Assembly: GCA_032719365.1 (NCBI GenBank)
Contig: CM064866.1
Span: forward strand, 7,111,781 to 7,175,780
Length of the DNA stretch: 64,000 nucleotides
Source of the DNA: Prinsepia uniflora
Lineage: Eukaryota; Streptophyta; Magnoliopsida; Rosales; Rosaceae
Reading direction: 5' to 3'
Both the position numbers and the translations under genes were made by a program. Positions 33,276 through 43,862 of the stretch are shown piece by piece (the stretch's first letter is position 1; every line of letters begins with the position of its first letter). Below the pieces are notes generated by a model. That model had not been told where the DNA came from and ran no database searches. It worked only from the letters and a program-made list of their open reading frames with translations.

Positions 33276-34960
33276 CTCCCCTCTATGCTATGTACTGATC
33301 TGATTCCTAGCATTCGTCTTAGGTAAGTAAACCTCCCATTGGCCCGTGCCTTAGTAAAGACATCTGCCAACTGTTCTTCTGTTTTACAATAGAATAGTTC
33401 CACCTCACCAACTTGGATTGCATCTCTAATGAAATGAAACCATCTGTGTATGTGTTTACTTTTCTGATGAAACACTGGATTTTTAGACATAGTAATAGCT
33501 GATGTGTTATCACATAGGATAGGAGTAGGGCCAGTCTGTTCCTCCCCAAAATCTTCCAACACAAACCTGAGCCACTTAGCTTGTGCACTGACACTCACAT
33601 ACTCTGCTTCTATAATAGACAGTGCCACACTATGCTATTGTACTGAAGCCCATGAGAAAATCCCACGGCCAAAAGAGAAAGCATAACCTGAGGTACTTTT
33701 CATATCATCCTGACTGCCACTCCAATCTGAGTCACAGTACCCAATCAATGCAGCATATTTTCCTTTCACATACTCAATCCCATAATCCAATGTACCTTGG
33801 ATATACCTCAGGACTCTTTTAGCTATTCCATAGTGCTTCTTAGAAGGGCCACGCATGTACCTAGATAGTAAACTAGCAGCAAACATAATGTCTGGCCTAG
33901 TTGCAGTTAAGTAGAGTAAACTGCCCACAATCTGTCTATAGATACCTTCATCTGCAGCTTCTGAACCATCATTCCTGCACAGTCTGTCACTTATTGTAAG
34001 TGGTGTGCTCAGAGGCTTGCATTCCTTCATCTCAAACTTCTCAAGAAGCGTCTGTGCATACTTCTTCTGATGTGTGAAGATGGACTTGTCTGTTTGGATC
34101 ACTCCCATCCCTAGGAAGTGATGTAACAGTCCCAAATTAGACATCTCATACTTCATCATCATTTCCTTCTTGAACTCAGCCTTCAGTTGGTCACAATTTC
34201 CAGTGTAAACTATGTCATCTACATAGATTGAAACTATTAGAATCCTTCCATCTCCTACTGCCTTCATATAGAGGGTTGCCTCACTTGGACTTCTTAGATA
34301 GCCACATCTGATCAGATATGCATCTATTTCCCCATACCAGGCCCTAAGGGCTTGTTTCAGCCCATAAAGAGCCTTCTTTAACTTGTACACCTTCCCTGGT
34401 TCTGTTTGAATCTCAAAACCATCTGGTTGCTCAACATAAACCTCCTCTTCTAACTTGCCATTCAGAAAGGCAGACTTGACATCCAGCTGATACAGATTCC
34501 AGCTCCTCTGTGCAGCTGGTGCTATAAGTGTCTTGATGGTGTCAAGTCTAGCTACTGGTGAAAAAGTCTCATTGAAGTCTATTCCAGGATTTTGGGCATA
34601 GCCTTTTTCAACCAATCTAGCCTTGTACTTCTGTATTGATCCATCTAAGTTGAGCTTTACCTTATATACCCATTTTACTCCTATGACAGGTTTGTCACTT
34701 GGCATGTCCACTAGGTTCCAACTAGCATTCTTCTCAATCATCTCTATTTCTGTTTTCATTGCCTTCCTCCATGCCTCTTCTTTAGCAGCTTCTACATAGC
34801 TCTCAGGCTCAATGATAGACATGTGACATCTAGCATAGATGTCACTTATCCTTCTGAGCTTGTCAAGAGTAGAACTAGGTGTAGTTTCCTGACTAGTTCC
34901 TATGTCCATGGTTCCAACCTGATGCTGACCTGAACCCTGATCCTGCTGGTGTAGACACAC
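33263..34960 (-). pseudogene. Copia 1 reverse transcriptase and RNase H
   Basis: One frame runs from 34960 to 33263 with an in-frame stop at 33635-33637. RT blocks are clear: WVYKVKLNLDGS, FSPVARLDTIK, QLDVKSAFLNG, YGLKQALRAW and the catalytic YVDDIVYTG. The RNase H part has DSDWSG and ALSIIEAEYVSVSA, with the LCDNTSAI and HQKSKHIHRWFHFIRD blocks. The Asp-Asp of RT is kept, but the stop separates most of RNase H. Confidence 0.92.
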
Positions 34961-35066
34961 TTACCTCACTGTTTAATTCCCAGTTCCACATAACTGTCTC
35001 ATTGAAAACTACACTCCTTGAGACCATTACCTTCTTGGTTTCCAGGTTGTAAACTTTGTACCCTTT

Positions 35067-36387
35067 CTAACAGGTTCCATATCCAAAAAGCTTGCTAGCG
35101 GACTCATCTAGTTTATGTCTTAGCTGAGTGGGGATGTGTGCATAGCACACAGGCCCAAACACTCTTAGGTGTTTTACACTAGGCTTCTTTCCACTAAACA
35201 CCTCAAATGGTGTTTTCCCCTCTACTGCTTTTGTAGGACACCTGTTAAATAGATACACTGCTGTGCTTACAGCCTCACCCCAGAACTCATAGGGCATTTT
35301 CTTGTCAAGCAGCATGGCATTTGCCATTTCAACTATTGTCCTATTTTCCCTCCCAGCTACTCCATTTTGCTGTGGAGAATAGGCTACTGTAAGCTGTCTC
35401 TCGATTCCCTCAGCTTCACAGAATTCCAGGAACTCAGTTGAAGTGAATTCTCCACCTTTGTCACTCCTCAACTTCTTTATCTTGTAACCACTTTGCAGTT
35501 CCACCATTGACTTAAACTTCTTAAATACATTAAAGACCCCTGACTTGTATTCCAAGAAGTAAATCCAACACATTCTAGATAGATCGTCTATGAATGTTAC
35601 AAAGTACCTGTTTCCACCCATTGTTTCTGTCTGCATAGGGCCACATACATCTGTATGGATGAGTTCTAAAGGACTTGAAGCTCTCCATGACTTTCCTTTT
35701 ATCATAACTCTCTATATGCTGCTTCCCTGCAATGCAGCCTTCACATATTTCTGTATAGTTTGACAACTTAGGCAAACCCCATACCATTTCTTGTTTTTGT
35801 AGTGTCATCAAATTTGAATAGTTCAGATGACCAAACTTCATATTCCATAGCCAGGCATTTCCTTCAACTGTTGCCTTCCTTGCCACTGCATTGACATAGT
35901 CCAGTGAAAGAGAGAACCATTTGTTCCCTAACATTGGAACTGTGGCAATCATCTGTGTGAACCCTTCATCTTCATAGATGTCCACTTTTTTATTCCCAAA
36001 GGTCAAGTGGTACTCGTGTTCAACCATTTGACCTACACTGAGTACATTTGCATCTAGTCCAGGAACTAGCATCACTTCATGAATCTGTCTTTTGCCATTT
36101 CTTGTGTTAATCTCTAGAGTACCCTTACCTGTAGCTTGTACCAACTCTCCTGTCCCTATTTTGACTTTGGCTGTCAAGGATTTGTCCACATTGAATCGTA
36201 ATGACACATGTGAAGTCATATGGTTACTGCATGGACGGTCAACATACCAATCACCAATTTCTTTAGCTACCGAGGCTGCGTTACACGCATAGAACATCAC
36301 ATCATCCTTCTCTTCTACATGCCTTGCCTGGTGAACTGCTGGTTTAGGAACTGTATTAATCTGCTTTTCAGAGCAGTCCCTTGCCAA
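35067..36387 (-). pseudogene. Copia 1 protease and integrase (frameshifted, protease site lost)
   Basis: The protease region reads WYVDRPCSNHMT at 36232-36240, where copia proteases have D-S-G (or D-T-G); the catalytic triplet is now D-R-P, so it should be inactive. GAG-pre-integrase (AWLWNMKFGHLNYSNL, CEGCIAGK) and the integrase core follow (HTDVCGPM, LRSDKGGEF, PQQNGVAGRENRTI), keeping the D, D and E positions. A frameshift near 35600-35690 separates the two parts, and further breaks lie between 35067 and 34960. Confidence 0.9.
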
Positions 36388-37271
36388 TTATCCAGCCTTG
36401 TTGCACTTGAAGCACTTCTTTACCTTGAACCAGCAATGTCCCCCGTGATTCTTCTCACAGATCTTACACTTAGGAATGCCAGATTCTGACTTTCCCCCCC
36501 TTAGTGTTCTGGTGACTTGGTCTTCCAGGATTGGTCTTCCAATTCTTGAAATTCTTAGGATTCTTCCTCCATTTTCCCTGACTTTCACTCCCATGTCCTC
36601 TGGAATTAACAGATTGTGCAGAGAATGCTTTGTCCACATTTACATTCACAGTATCATGCATTTCTAATCTTTGATTGAATGCTCTAATAGAAGCCACTAT
36701 GTTTTCTACTACAATTTTGTCAAGGTCTTTAGTCTCTTCAATGATAGAGACAGTGGAGTCATAGGATCTTGTCAAACTAATAAGAATCTTCTGTGCTAGA
36801 CGTTTTTCTGAAATATCTTCACCATATGTTTTCATTTGGTTCACAACATCATATAGTCTAGACAGATATGAGCATAAAGATTTAGTATCTTTCATCCTAG
36901 TATACTCGAAATCTCTTCTTAAGGACTGAAGTTTAATAGCCCTTACCTTTGTATCACCTCTGTACTCTCTTCTCAGCAGGTCCCAAGCAGACTTTGCTTT
37001 CTCCTCTTCCCTGATTTTGGAGAAGATTGTATCAGCCACAGAGGTCTGGATCAATCCAAAAGCTCGAGCATCCTTGATGTAATCGATCCTTGTTGGCTGA
37101 CTGGTTACAGCACCAGATTCATCCTTCACTTCATTGAGGCCTATCTCCACATATTCCCAGAGATCTTGCGCCCCTGAGAATTGTTCTCGTCTTGACGCTC
37201 TAGAACTCGTAATTGCTCCCATCGAACACAGGAGCCCGTAGCTCCTCTCCAGCAACTCCAGAACTAGCCAT
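36388..37271 (-). pseudogene. Copia 1 gag with broken start and zinc knuckle
   Basis: The natural start appears to be the ATG at 37271-37269 (MASSGVAGEELRAP), but a TAG at 37202-37200 stops it after 23 codons, and the rest lies in another frame (QDLWEYVEIGL, LQSLRRDFEYTRMKD). A second frameshift falls near 36490-36600. The zinc knuckle CFKCNKAG-x-LARDC has a TAA (36390-36388) exactly at its histidine. Confidence 0.88.
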
Positions 37272-37322
37272 GTTAGCTTTCTCCACTGTTCACGTCCCAC
37301 TTACAAGATCAGAGATCGCCAA

Positions 37323-37334
37323 GCTCTGATACCA
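37323..37334 (-). other. Copia 1 primer-binding site (tRNA-iMet)
   Basis: The minus strand reads TGGTATCAGAGC directly after the LTR end. Confidence 0.92.
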
Positions 37335-37900
37335 TGTTGGCGATCAGCAGCAGTTCTTGATGGCTTCAGGTAACCTCCTTCTTCTCACTTCTCTCACTCA
37401 CACACTAGCTGAAACAATTGGGATAGGATGACTGTGTATGCTATGCTTTAGAAGATAGGTTGATCTTGTAATCTGTTTGGATTGGAATTGGTGGTTTAGG
37501 ATTGCACTCTGCAGTGATTTAATCACAATGCACTCTAAGTGTTTGTAAAAATGACTATGAGCAGAGTTTGAGAGATTCTTGTGATTTCTTTCTCTCCAAT
37601 CCGTGTGTTATCTTTTTCTTTCTTTCAATTACAATATATGAGAGTACAATTTTGTTAGACGGTTAGGAAGGCTGTTACATTCTAACAGCTCAACCAATTA
37701 CATGAGGACACCTAACCTAAGTCTAGAAGCATGCGACGACTAGCACTCTTGCCCTCCAAGTAATCCACCTCACCTCTCACGTGATGAATGAGACCCTAAC
37801 CGTTTTAACTCCCACACAGCTCTCACACTCTTGTTCACACTAAGGCACCACAGTGTTGCTCTTAGTTTATCTGATCAGTGCAGTAGCTTAGGGTCCAACA
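37335..37900 (-). repeat. Copia 1 right LTR (5' LTR)
   Basis: 566 bp, the partner of the left LTR, same ends, followed by the CAAAT target duplication. Confidence 0.93.
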
Positions 37901-37905
37901 CAAAT

Positions 37906-38108
37906 GGGGTCCGATGGGCTTGTGGAATGGGGATGATTGTGGGGCTGGTGAGTTGGGCTCAGTAGAAGGTCAAGCATAAGGAGGTAGTGGTTATAACGCC
38001 GAGGAAGTTGAAGGAGCTTCGGCGGCAAAACGTGGTAGAAAGAGTAGGAAAAGTTCTAATGCTTCTGCAATGGGAGTTGAGAAGCCTGTCAATAGGTATA
38101 TTAAGAAG
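37906..38108 (+). pseudogene. JMJ25/IBM1-like remnant, N-terminal exon, right part
   Basis: Continues the frame across the copia insertion (WGPMGLWNGDDCGAGELG), then NAEEVEGASAAKRGRKSRK and VEKPVNRYIKK, ending at a 5' splice site AAG|GTAAGT. A TAA at 37977-37979 breaks the frame. Confidence 0.75.
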
Positions 38109-38201
38109 GTAAGTAACAACAAACAAGTGCGCAAAACAATGAAATTCGTCGTTCTCTGGTCTGTGATTGTTTTTTTTAATTTTTGGTTTTGAATTTTACA
38201 G

Positions 38202-38317
38202 TGTGCTGAGGAGGTGTCTACAGTGTGCCATCAATGGCAGAGGAATGACAATGGCAGGGCTGTTCGGTGTACAAGTTGTAAAAGAAAACGGTTTTGCATA
38301 CCTTGCATACAAAATTG
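38202..38317 (+). pseudogene. JMJ25/IBM1-like exon: first half of zinc finger
   Basis: Exon with AG/GT borders encoding CHQWQRNDNGRAVRC and KRKRFCIPCIQNW. It matches the Cys-rich RING/4CXXC-type domain of KDM3-type plant demethylases (IBM1/JMJ25), where the family has CHQCQ. Here the second zinc-binding Cys is Trp. The exon ends in the codon for W, which is completed by the next exon. Confidence 0.85.
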
Positions 38318-38740
38318 GTAACTATCTATTTTCTCAGTCGTTCTTGATTATTTCTAATCACTTGTGAAAAATGTAGGATAGTTTGAATTCATTTTGTGGT
38401 CCTCCATTATTTGAAGTGAGTTTGTGGAAAATCCTGGATATGTGTCTTGAAATGATATTTGTCAAAAGTTACATAAGTTGCTTAGCCCAACTGCTGATTG
38501 ATTTAGCACTTACAATTCTTAGTAGAAGTGAGTTACCTGCATTGATTATGGAGTCAAGCAACATAGATCAACTACCATAAACTATTTTATATTAAAAGGT
38601 AAATTGTTCATATTAGAAAAAAAAAAAAATAGATCATGTTGTTATGTGATGTTGTAGAACTAAAAATATGTCAATTAATATATGAATTATTTCTTTATCT
38701 AGTTTTAGACTACTTCAGTAATTATCAAGTTTTTTGTGAG

Positions 38741-38846
38741 GTATCCTAAAATGGAAGAGGGTACCGTTTCCGAGGCTTGTCCCGTATGCCGTGGGATTTG
38801 CAATTGCAAAAGCTGCTTACGTCTAGACAGACGCCACATACCTAGA
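38741..38846 (+). pseudogene. JMJ25/IBM1-like exon: second half of zinc finger
   Basis: 106-bp exon in correct phase with the previous one: YPKMEEGTVSEACPVCRG, then CNCKSCLRLDRRH. All expected Cys pairs are present. It ends CCTAGA|GTTAG. Confidence 0.87.
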
Positions 38847-38951
38847 GTTAGTTTATCCTTCTGTGCAAGTCCTCTTGAATTATCATTGCTAATTTGATAT
38901 GTTCATTATTTAAGTGAAGTTTGATAAAATTTGTATGGTTTTTGTTGGTAG

Positions 38952-39096
38952 AATCTTAACAACCTGCTGGAGTTCTGCATTACCAAAGATGAAGAAGTTG
39001 AGCACTCTAAGTATTTGCTTCAAGCATTGCTTCCATTCTTGAAAAGACTTAATGATCAACAATTGATTGAGATGGAGATTGAAGCTAGGAGACAAG
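38952..39096 (+). pseudogene. JMJ25/IBM1-like exon: linker helix
   Basis: 145-bp exon with an intact frame: NLNNLLEFCITKDEEVEHSK and YLLQALLPFLKRLNDQQLIE, then EIEARRQ. This conserved linker follows the RING-like finger in IBM1/JMJ25 proteins. It ends CAAG|GTTTAT. Confidence 0.87.
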
Positions 39097-39694
39097 GTTT
39101 ATTCTTTCTTTGTCAAGCGGATGTTGGAACTCATTAGCGATGCAACACCTTTGATGGAGTGGATTGATGATGTAAATTAAAATAAGTGCAACCTAAAATT
39201 GCAAAAACAGGGTTTGACTTTCTCCAAAACTGTTAGATGCAAGATTGTTTCAATGATATATCTGAAAATAAAAATAAAAAATACCCTTAAATCACATAAC
39301 TTCTTAGTAGCATAGCGAAAATATTGGAACTTACTATTAAGATGTGATAAATGCATAGCATTTCTCTTTGATTACCTGCCTTAATGACCTTCAAGTATGC
39401 AGTCAGTGAATATTGAAATTTTACTAGAATTTCCTAACTCTATTTCTTAGATTTGTTAATTTTTTTGGATGGAAGAAATTATTCTTGCCTTTGTTGCTAA
39501 CTGTAAATGAAAAATTTCTCAAGGTTGTATGGATAGAAGTCTGAAGTGTCTACTTTGGTTTTACAATTTTCTCTTTCATTCGCAAAAGTAATGAGGATGG
39601 TTTTGTTATCTTTCTCATCTAAGAGCACCTCACCAAATATTAATGGAACTTTTTGAAATCTTGTAATTTGTTCTTTGGATTGCAATTGGGCCAG
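39097..39694 (+). other. Intron of the JMJ-like remnant
   Basis: AT-rich and without coding similarity that I recognise, between the GTTTAT donor and the GGGCCAG acceptor. Confidence 0.6.
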
Positions 39695-39758
39695 GGCTAT
39701 TGCTTTCAGAGCTAAAAATACTAAGGTCATATGGCTTTTATGGTGAGCGGGTGTACTG
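39695..39758 (+). pseudogene. JMJ25/IBM1-like short exon
   Basis: 64-bp exon in phase with both neighbours, encoding LLLSELKI and GERVY, corresponding to the family segment SLSELKI...ERVYC. The last Cys codon is completed by the next exon (TG|GT donor, AG|C acceptor). Confidence 0.75.
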
Positions 39759-39841
39759 GTAGAGTTTTTACCCTTCTATCTTAAATTTGTTCCATAAACT
39801 GTTTACGCATTCAATATTAACTTTTTTGTTTTCCTTTTTAG

Positions 39842-40532
39842 CAACAATTGCAAAACTACTATTTTTGATTTACAGAGAAGCTGTCCTATATGTCAATATG
39901 ATCTTTGCCTCATCTGTTGCCAGTAGATTCGAGATGGAAACCTACTAGGAGGGACCGGACTATTTGCATGGTGGAAATGGGAATTATGCAGAATTCCCCT
40001 CTGATACTAATCCCAGATGTCTGATAAGGTCAACATGTGAATGGGAAGCAAACTTAGATGGAAGCATTCTTTGTCTGCCAAAGAACATGGATGGCTGCGG
40101 CCATAGTTTTCTAGAACTGAGATGTTTTCTGAAAATCATGTCGGGGAATCGGTGAAGAAAGCAGAAGAAATTGCTTAAACCTACAAACTTAGGCACAAGG
40201 ATAAAACTTCTGCACAACAGTGTGCACGTTTAAGTTATGCAGATGTTGTTGACTTGAGCAGAAATAAGTTAAGGAAAGCAACTTCACGAGAGGGTTCTGA
40301 TGACAACTATTTGTACTATCCAAGGGCTGGAGATAGCCAGCGTGAGGGTTTCAAGTAATTTCAATGTCATTGGATTAGGAGTGAGCCTTTGATCATGAGC
40401 AATGTACTTGAAACTGCATCAGGTTTAAGCTGGGAACCATTAGTCATGTGGCCCGCTTGTCGTCAGCTGCAAACTGCTAGGCATAAGGCACACTTGGAAG
40501 TGAAGTCAATTGATTGCTTGGATTGGTGTGAG
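39842..40532 (+). pseudogene. JMJ25/IBM1-like exon, module 1 (ancestral copy of the repeat)
   Basis: The exon begins NNCKTTIFDLQRSCPICQYD and LCLICCQ, the second Cys-rich cluster, with a TAG at 39924-39926. It then continues in shifting frames: IRDGNLLGG, DYLHGGNGNYAE, EWEANLDGSILC, GCGHSFLELRC, VKKAEEIA, RHKDKTSAQQCAR, GSDDNYLYYPRAGD, NVLETASGLSWEPLVMW and CLDWCE|GTCAGC. These are the blocks expected just before the JmjC domain. Frame breaks near GGGACCGGAC (about 39951) and at AGATGTTTTCTG (about 40122) recur in the later modules. The JmjC catalytic domain is not in the window. Confidence 0.85.
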
Positions 40533-40758
40533 GTCAGCTGTTCTTAATTTTAATTGCTCTGTAGTCTGTTCTGTTTGGTGTGATCTCATTTGGATTGATG
40601 CAGGTTGAATTTCAGAATAAAAAAAGGAAAAAAATAAATGACATTTGTTGTTTTGTGTGATGATTTTAATATCAGGATGACAGCGGATATCTGGTCTGCC
40701 AAGCCCTCAAATGTTGACTATGGTTCTTTCTTTTACTAATTTCATTTGTTTTTTTAAA

Positions 40759-41324
40759 GGAACATTTCAGAATAATATTTATACGTGTCTTCCATTGCTC
40801 AATACTAGTCGTATGATGTTTTTGATCGGAAAGAGAAATTCGAGATGGAAACCTGTTGGGAGGCTCTAGACTATTTGCATGGTGGAAATGGGAATTATGC
40901 AGAACTCCCCTCTGATACTAATCCCAGATGTCGGATAGGGTCAACATGTGAATGGGAAGCAAACTTAGATGGATGCATTCTTTGCCCGCCAGAGAACATG
41001 GATGGTTGCGGCCATAGTTTTCTAGAACTAAGATGTTTTCTGATTATCACGTCAGGAAATTGGTGAATAAAGCATAAGAAATCACTCAAACCTACAAACT
41101 CAAGCACGCGGATCAAACTTCTGCACAACAGTGTGCACGTTTCAATTATGCAGATGTTGTCGACTTGAGCAGAAATAAGTTAAGGAAAGTAGCTTCTCAA
41201 TAGAGTTCTGATGACAACTATTTGTATTGTCCAAGGGCTGGAGATAACCATCGTGAGGGTTTCAAGTAGCTTCAAGTCATTGGATTAGGGGTGAGCCTTT
41301 GATGATGTGGAATGTGCTTGAAAC
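40759..41324 (+). pseudogene. JMJ-like tandem module 2, 5' part
   Basis: Begins GGAACATTTCAGAATAAT and contains a degenerate Cys-cluster tail, then DYLHGGNGNYAELPSDTNPR and GHSFLELRC. It is interrupted by the young copia element at 41325. The rest resumes at 46068. Confidence 0.85.
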
Positions 41325-41615
41325 TGAAAGAGTAAGTTCCTGAATTCTAGGGGTTTAAGGGTTATTCAGTTTACCAAGTCTTCGTTTCCATCTAATAAGT
41401 CCTATTCTTTAGGGATGAGTTTAGTTAGGTTTTCTGTTTTCATCACGATAGCCGAGAATGCTAATCGTGTTCTGATTTGTAGGAATTTCTGTTTTTGTAA
41501 AGGCTATTTAAGCCAAGTTTGCTGAATAAGAAGTTGAGGTCATTCATCCACTAGTTACAAAGCTTTGCTATTGAATTCTAAGTATTTGAGATATATACGT
41601 TTAAGCTTTCTAACA
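41325..41615 (+). repeat. Copia 2 5' LTR
   Basis: 291 bp, TGAAAG...TAACA. It differs from the 3' LTR at TTTAGGGAT versus TTTAAGGAT and AGCCGAG versus AGCTGAG. Confidence 0.94.
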
Positions 41616-41702
41616 AATTGGTATCAGAGCCCCCATTGGGTCTGAGAAGAAAAGAAAGCTGCACCTTTAGAGTGACCTACATTCAGAGAAAAAGAGAGAG
41701 AC

Positions 41703-43862
41703 ATGGCAGCTGAAGGAAATTTTGTTCAGCCGTCAATCCCTAGGTTCGATCGTCATTACGACCACTGGGCCATGTTGATGGAAAATTTCCTCCGCTCCCA
41801 AGAGTACTGGGACTTAATAGAGAGTGGAATCCCAGAGGAACCACAAACTGTGGAGCAAAGATCCTTTGCTACGGTGACAACAGGGGCAGCTCAAACTTCC
41901 GAAGGGCAGCACAAAGCAGTCGAGGAGCTGAAACTGAAGGATATGAGGGTGAAGAACTACCTGTTCCAGGCAATTGACAGAACAATTCTGGAAACAATAC
42001 TGAAGAAGGATACTTCCAAGGAAATCTGGGAGTCTATGAAGAAAAAATATGAAGGAAGTGCACGAGTGAAAAGATCAGTGTTACAAGCCTTAAGAAGGGA
42101 CTACGAAATTCTAGAGATGAAAATTGGTGAGTCTGTTACTGATTATTTCTCTAGGGTCATGTCAGTGGTTAATAAGAGACGTATAAACGGTGAAGTGTTG
42201 AAAGAGGTGGATGTGGTTGAGAAGATCCTACGTTCTTTAACTGAGAGATTCAATTACATAGTCTGCTCAATCGAAGAATCAAAGGATATAGATGAGCTCT
42301 CGATTGATGAACTACAAAGCTCACTTGTAGTTCATGAGCAAAAACTTCAGAAACTCAATCGAGAGGAAGAACATGTGTTAAAGGTGAGCTGTGAAGGAAG
42401 CAATGGAGCAAGAGGACGAGGTAGAAGCAACTCTCGAGGAAGAGGAAGAGGGAGAGGTAGACAGGGCTATGATAAAGCAACTGTGGAATGTTACAAATGT
42501 CACAAAATTGGACACTTTCAATATGAGTGTCCAACATGGAACAAAAGTGCTAACTATGCAGAAGCTGACGAAGAAGAAGAGGTACTTTTGATGGCTTATG
42601 TGGAAGAACAAGGCGTGGAAAGAGAAGATCTGTGGTTTCTAGACTCTGGATGTTCTAATCACATGTGTGGTGACAAGCAAATGTTCTCAGAGATGGATGA
42701 GACATTTAGACAGTTGGTGAAACTAGGAAACAACACCAGATTGGCTGTGAAAGGAAAGGGAAGCGTGAAACTCACCATCGATGGCATCAAACATATCATC
42801 ACAGCAGTGTATTATGTGCCAGAACTCAAGAATAACCTCTTGAGTGTAGGTCAACTACAGGAGAAGGGGCTAGCTATCGTGATTCAGTCTGGAATGTGCA
42901 AGATTTACCATCCACAAAAGGGACTTATCAGCCAATCCTACATGACAGCCAACAGAATGTTCGTTTTGACTGCTCAATCCCTAAAGAAGAAAGAAACATG
43001 TTTTCACACATCTGGTCAAGATCTTGCACATCTATGGCATTGTAGGTATGGCCATCTTAACCAGAAAGGCCTAAAAAACTTATTTGATAAAGAAATGGTT
43101 CGGGGAATGCCACAGTTGCCTATTTCTACAACTATTTGCAATGATTGCGTGAAGGGAAAGCAAACTCGTAATGCCATTCCAAAAAGGAGCAAATGGAGAG
43201 CAACTCAAAGGCTTCAACTAATCCATGCGGACATCTGTGGTCCTATATCTCCTTTCTCAAACAGCCAGAAAAGGTACTCCTTATGTTTCATTGATGATTA
43301 TTCAAGGAAAGCATGGATTTACTTTTTGTTTGAAAAATCAGAAGCTTTATATCATTTTAAATGTTTCAAGAGTCTAGTTGAAAAGGAGATGGGATTGTCC
43401 ATCAAGTGCTTACGCACTGATAGGGGAGGAGAATTTAATTCTCATGAGTTTAATGAATTTTGTAAACTTAATGGAATTAAGAGGCAATTGACTACTGCAT
43501 ACACCCCACAACAAAACGGAGTGGCAGAGCGCAAGAACAGGACAGTGATGAATATGGTGAGGGCAATGCTGTCAGAAAAGAAGGTTCCCAAGTCATTCTG
43601 GGCAGAGGCAGTGAACTGGCCAGTGTATGTTCTTAACAGATCACCTACTTTGGCTGTTAAGAACATGACACCTCAAGAAGCCTGGAGTGGAGAAAAACCG
43701 TCAGTAAAACACTTCAGGACCTTTGGATGCATAGGGCATGTACACATACCAGATGTGAAGAGGACCAAGCTGGAAGATAAGAGTCACACTTGTGTTCTAC
43801 TTGGAGTGAGTAGAGAGTCTAAAGGAGAGAGTCTAAAGGCTATAGGCTCTATGATCCGGTGA
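41703..43862 (+). pseudogene. Copia 2 gag-protease-integrase frame, ended by a 14-bp duplication
   Basis: The frame starts MAAEGNFVQPSIPRF and runs 719 codons. Gag (UBN2-type) spans about residues 40-230. The CCHC knuckle CYKCHKIGHFQYEC is at residues 263-276, the protease motif LDSGCSNHM has its Asp at 314, and GAG-pre-integrase is near 440 (HLWHCRYGHLN). The integrase core has HADICGP, LRTDRGGEF and NGVAERKNRT (D, D, E). The frame is thrown off by a perfect 14-bp tandem duplication AGAGAGTCTAAAGG (43812-43825 and 43826-43839) and stops at 43862. In an intact copia element gag and pol form one polyprotein. Confidence 0.93.

Larger units (their letters stand above)
32710..37900 (-). mobile_element. 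Ty1/copia retrotransposon 1 (old, decayed)
   Basis: A 5,191-bp element on the minus strand splits the JMJ-like exon. The target duplication is CAAAT (32705-32709, 37901-37905). LTRs are 566 bp each and differ at about 29 positions by my hand count (roughly 95% identity). Domain order on the minus strand is gag, zinc knuckle, protease, integrase, RT, RNase H, which is the copia order. Many frame breaks make it non-autonomous. Confidence 0.93.

Noticed and set aside
37906..40532. A functional JMJ25 gene
   Set aside because: Stops at 32557, 37977 and 39924, a frameshift before 32710, an exon split by a transposon, and repeated frame breaks after 39950. The JmjC domain is not present in the window.
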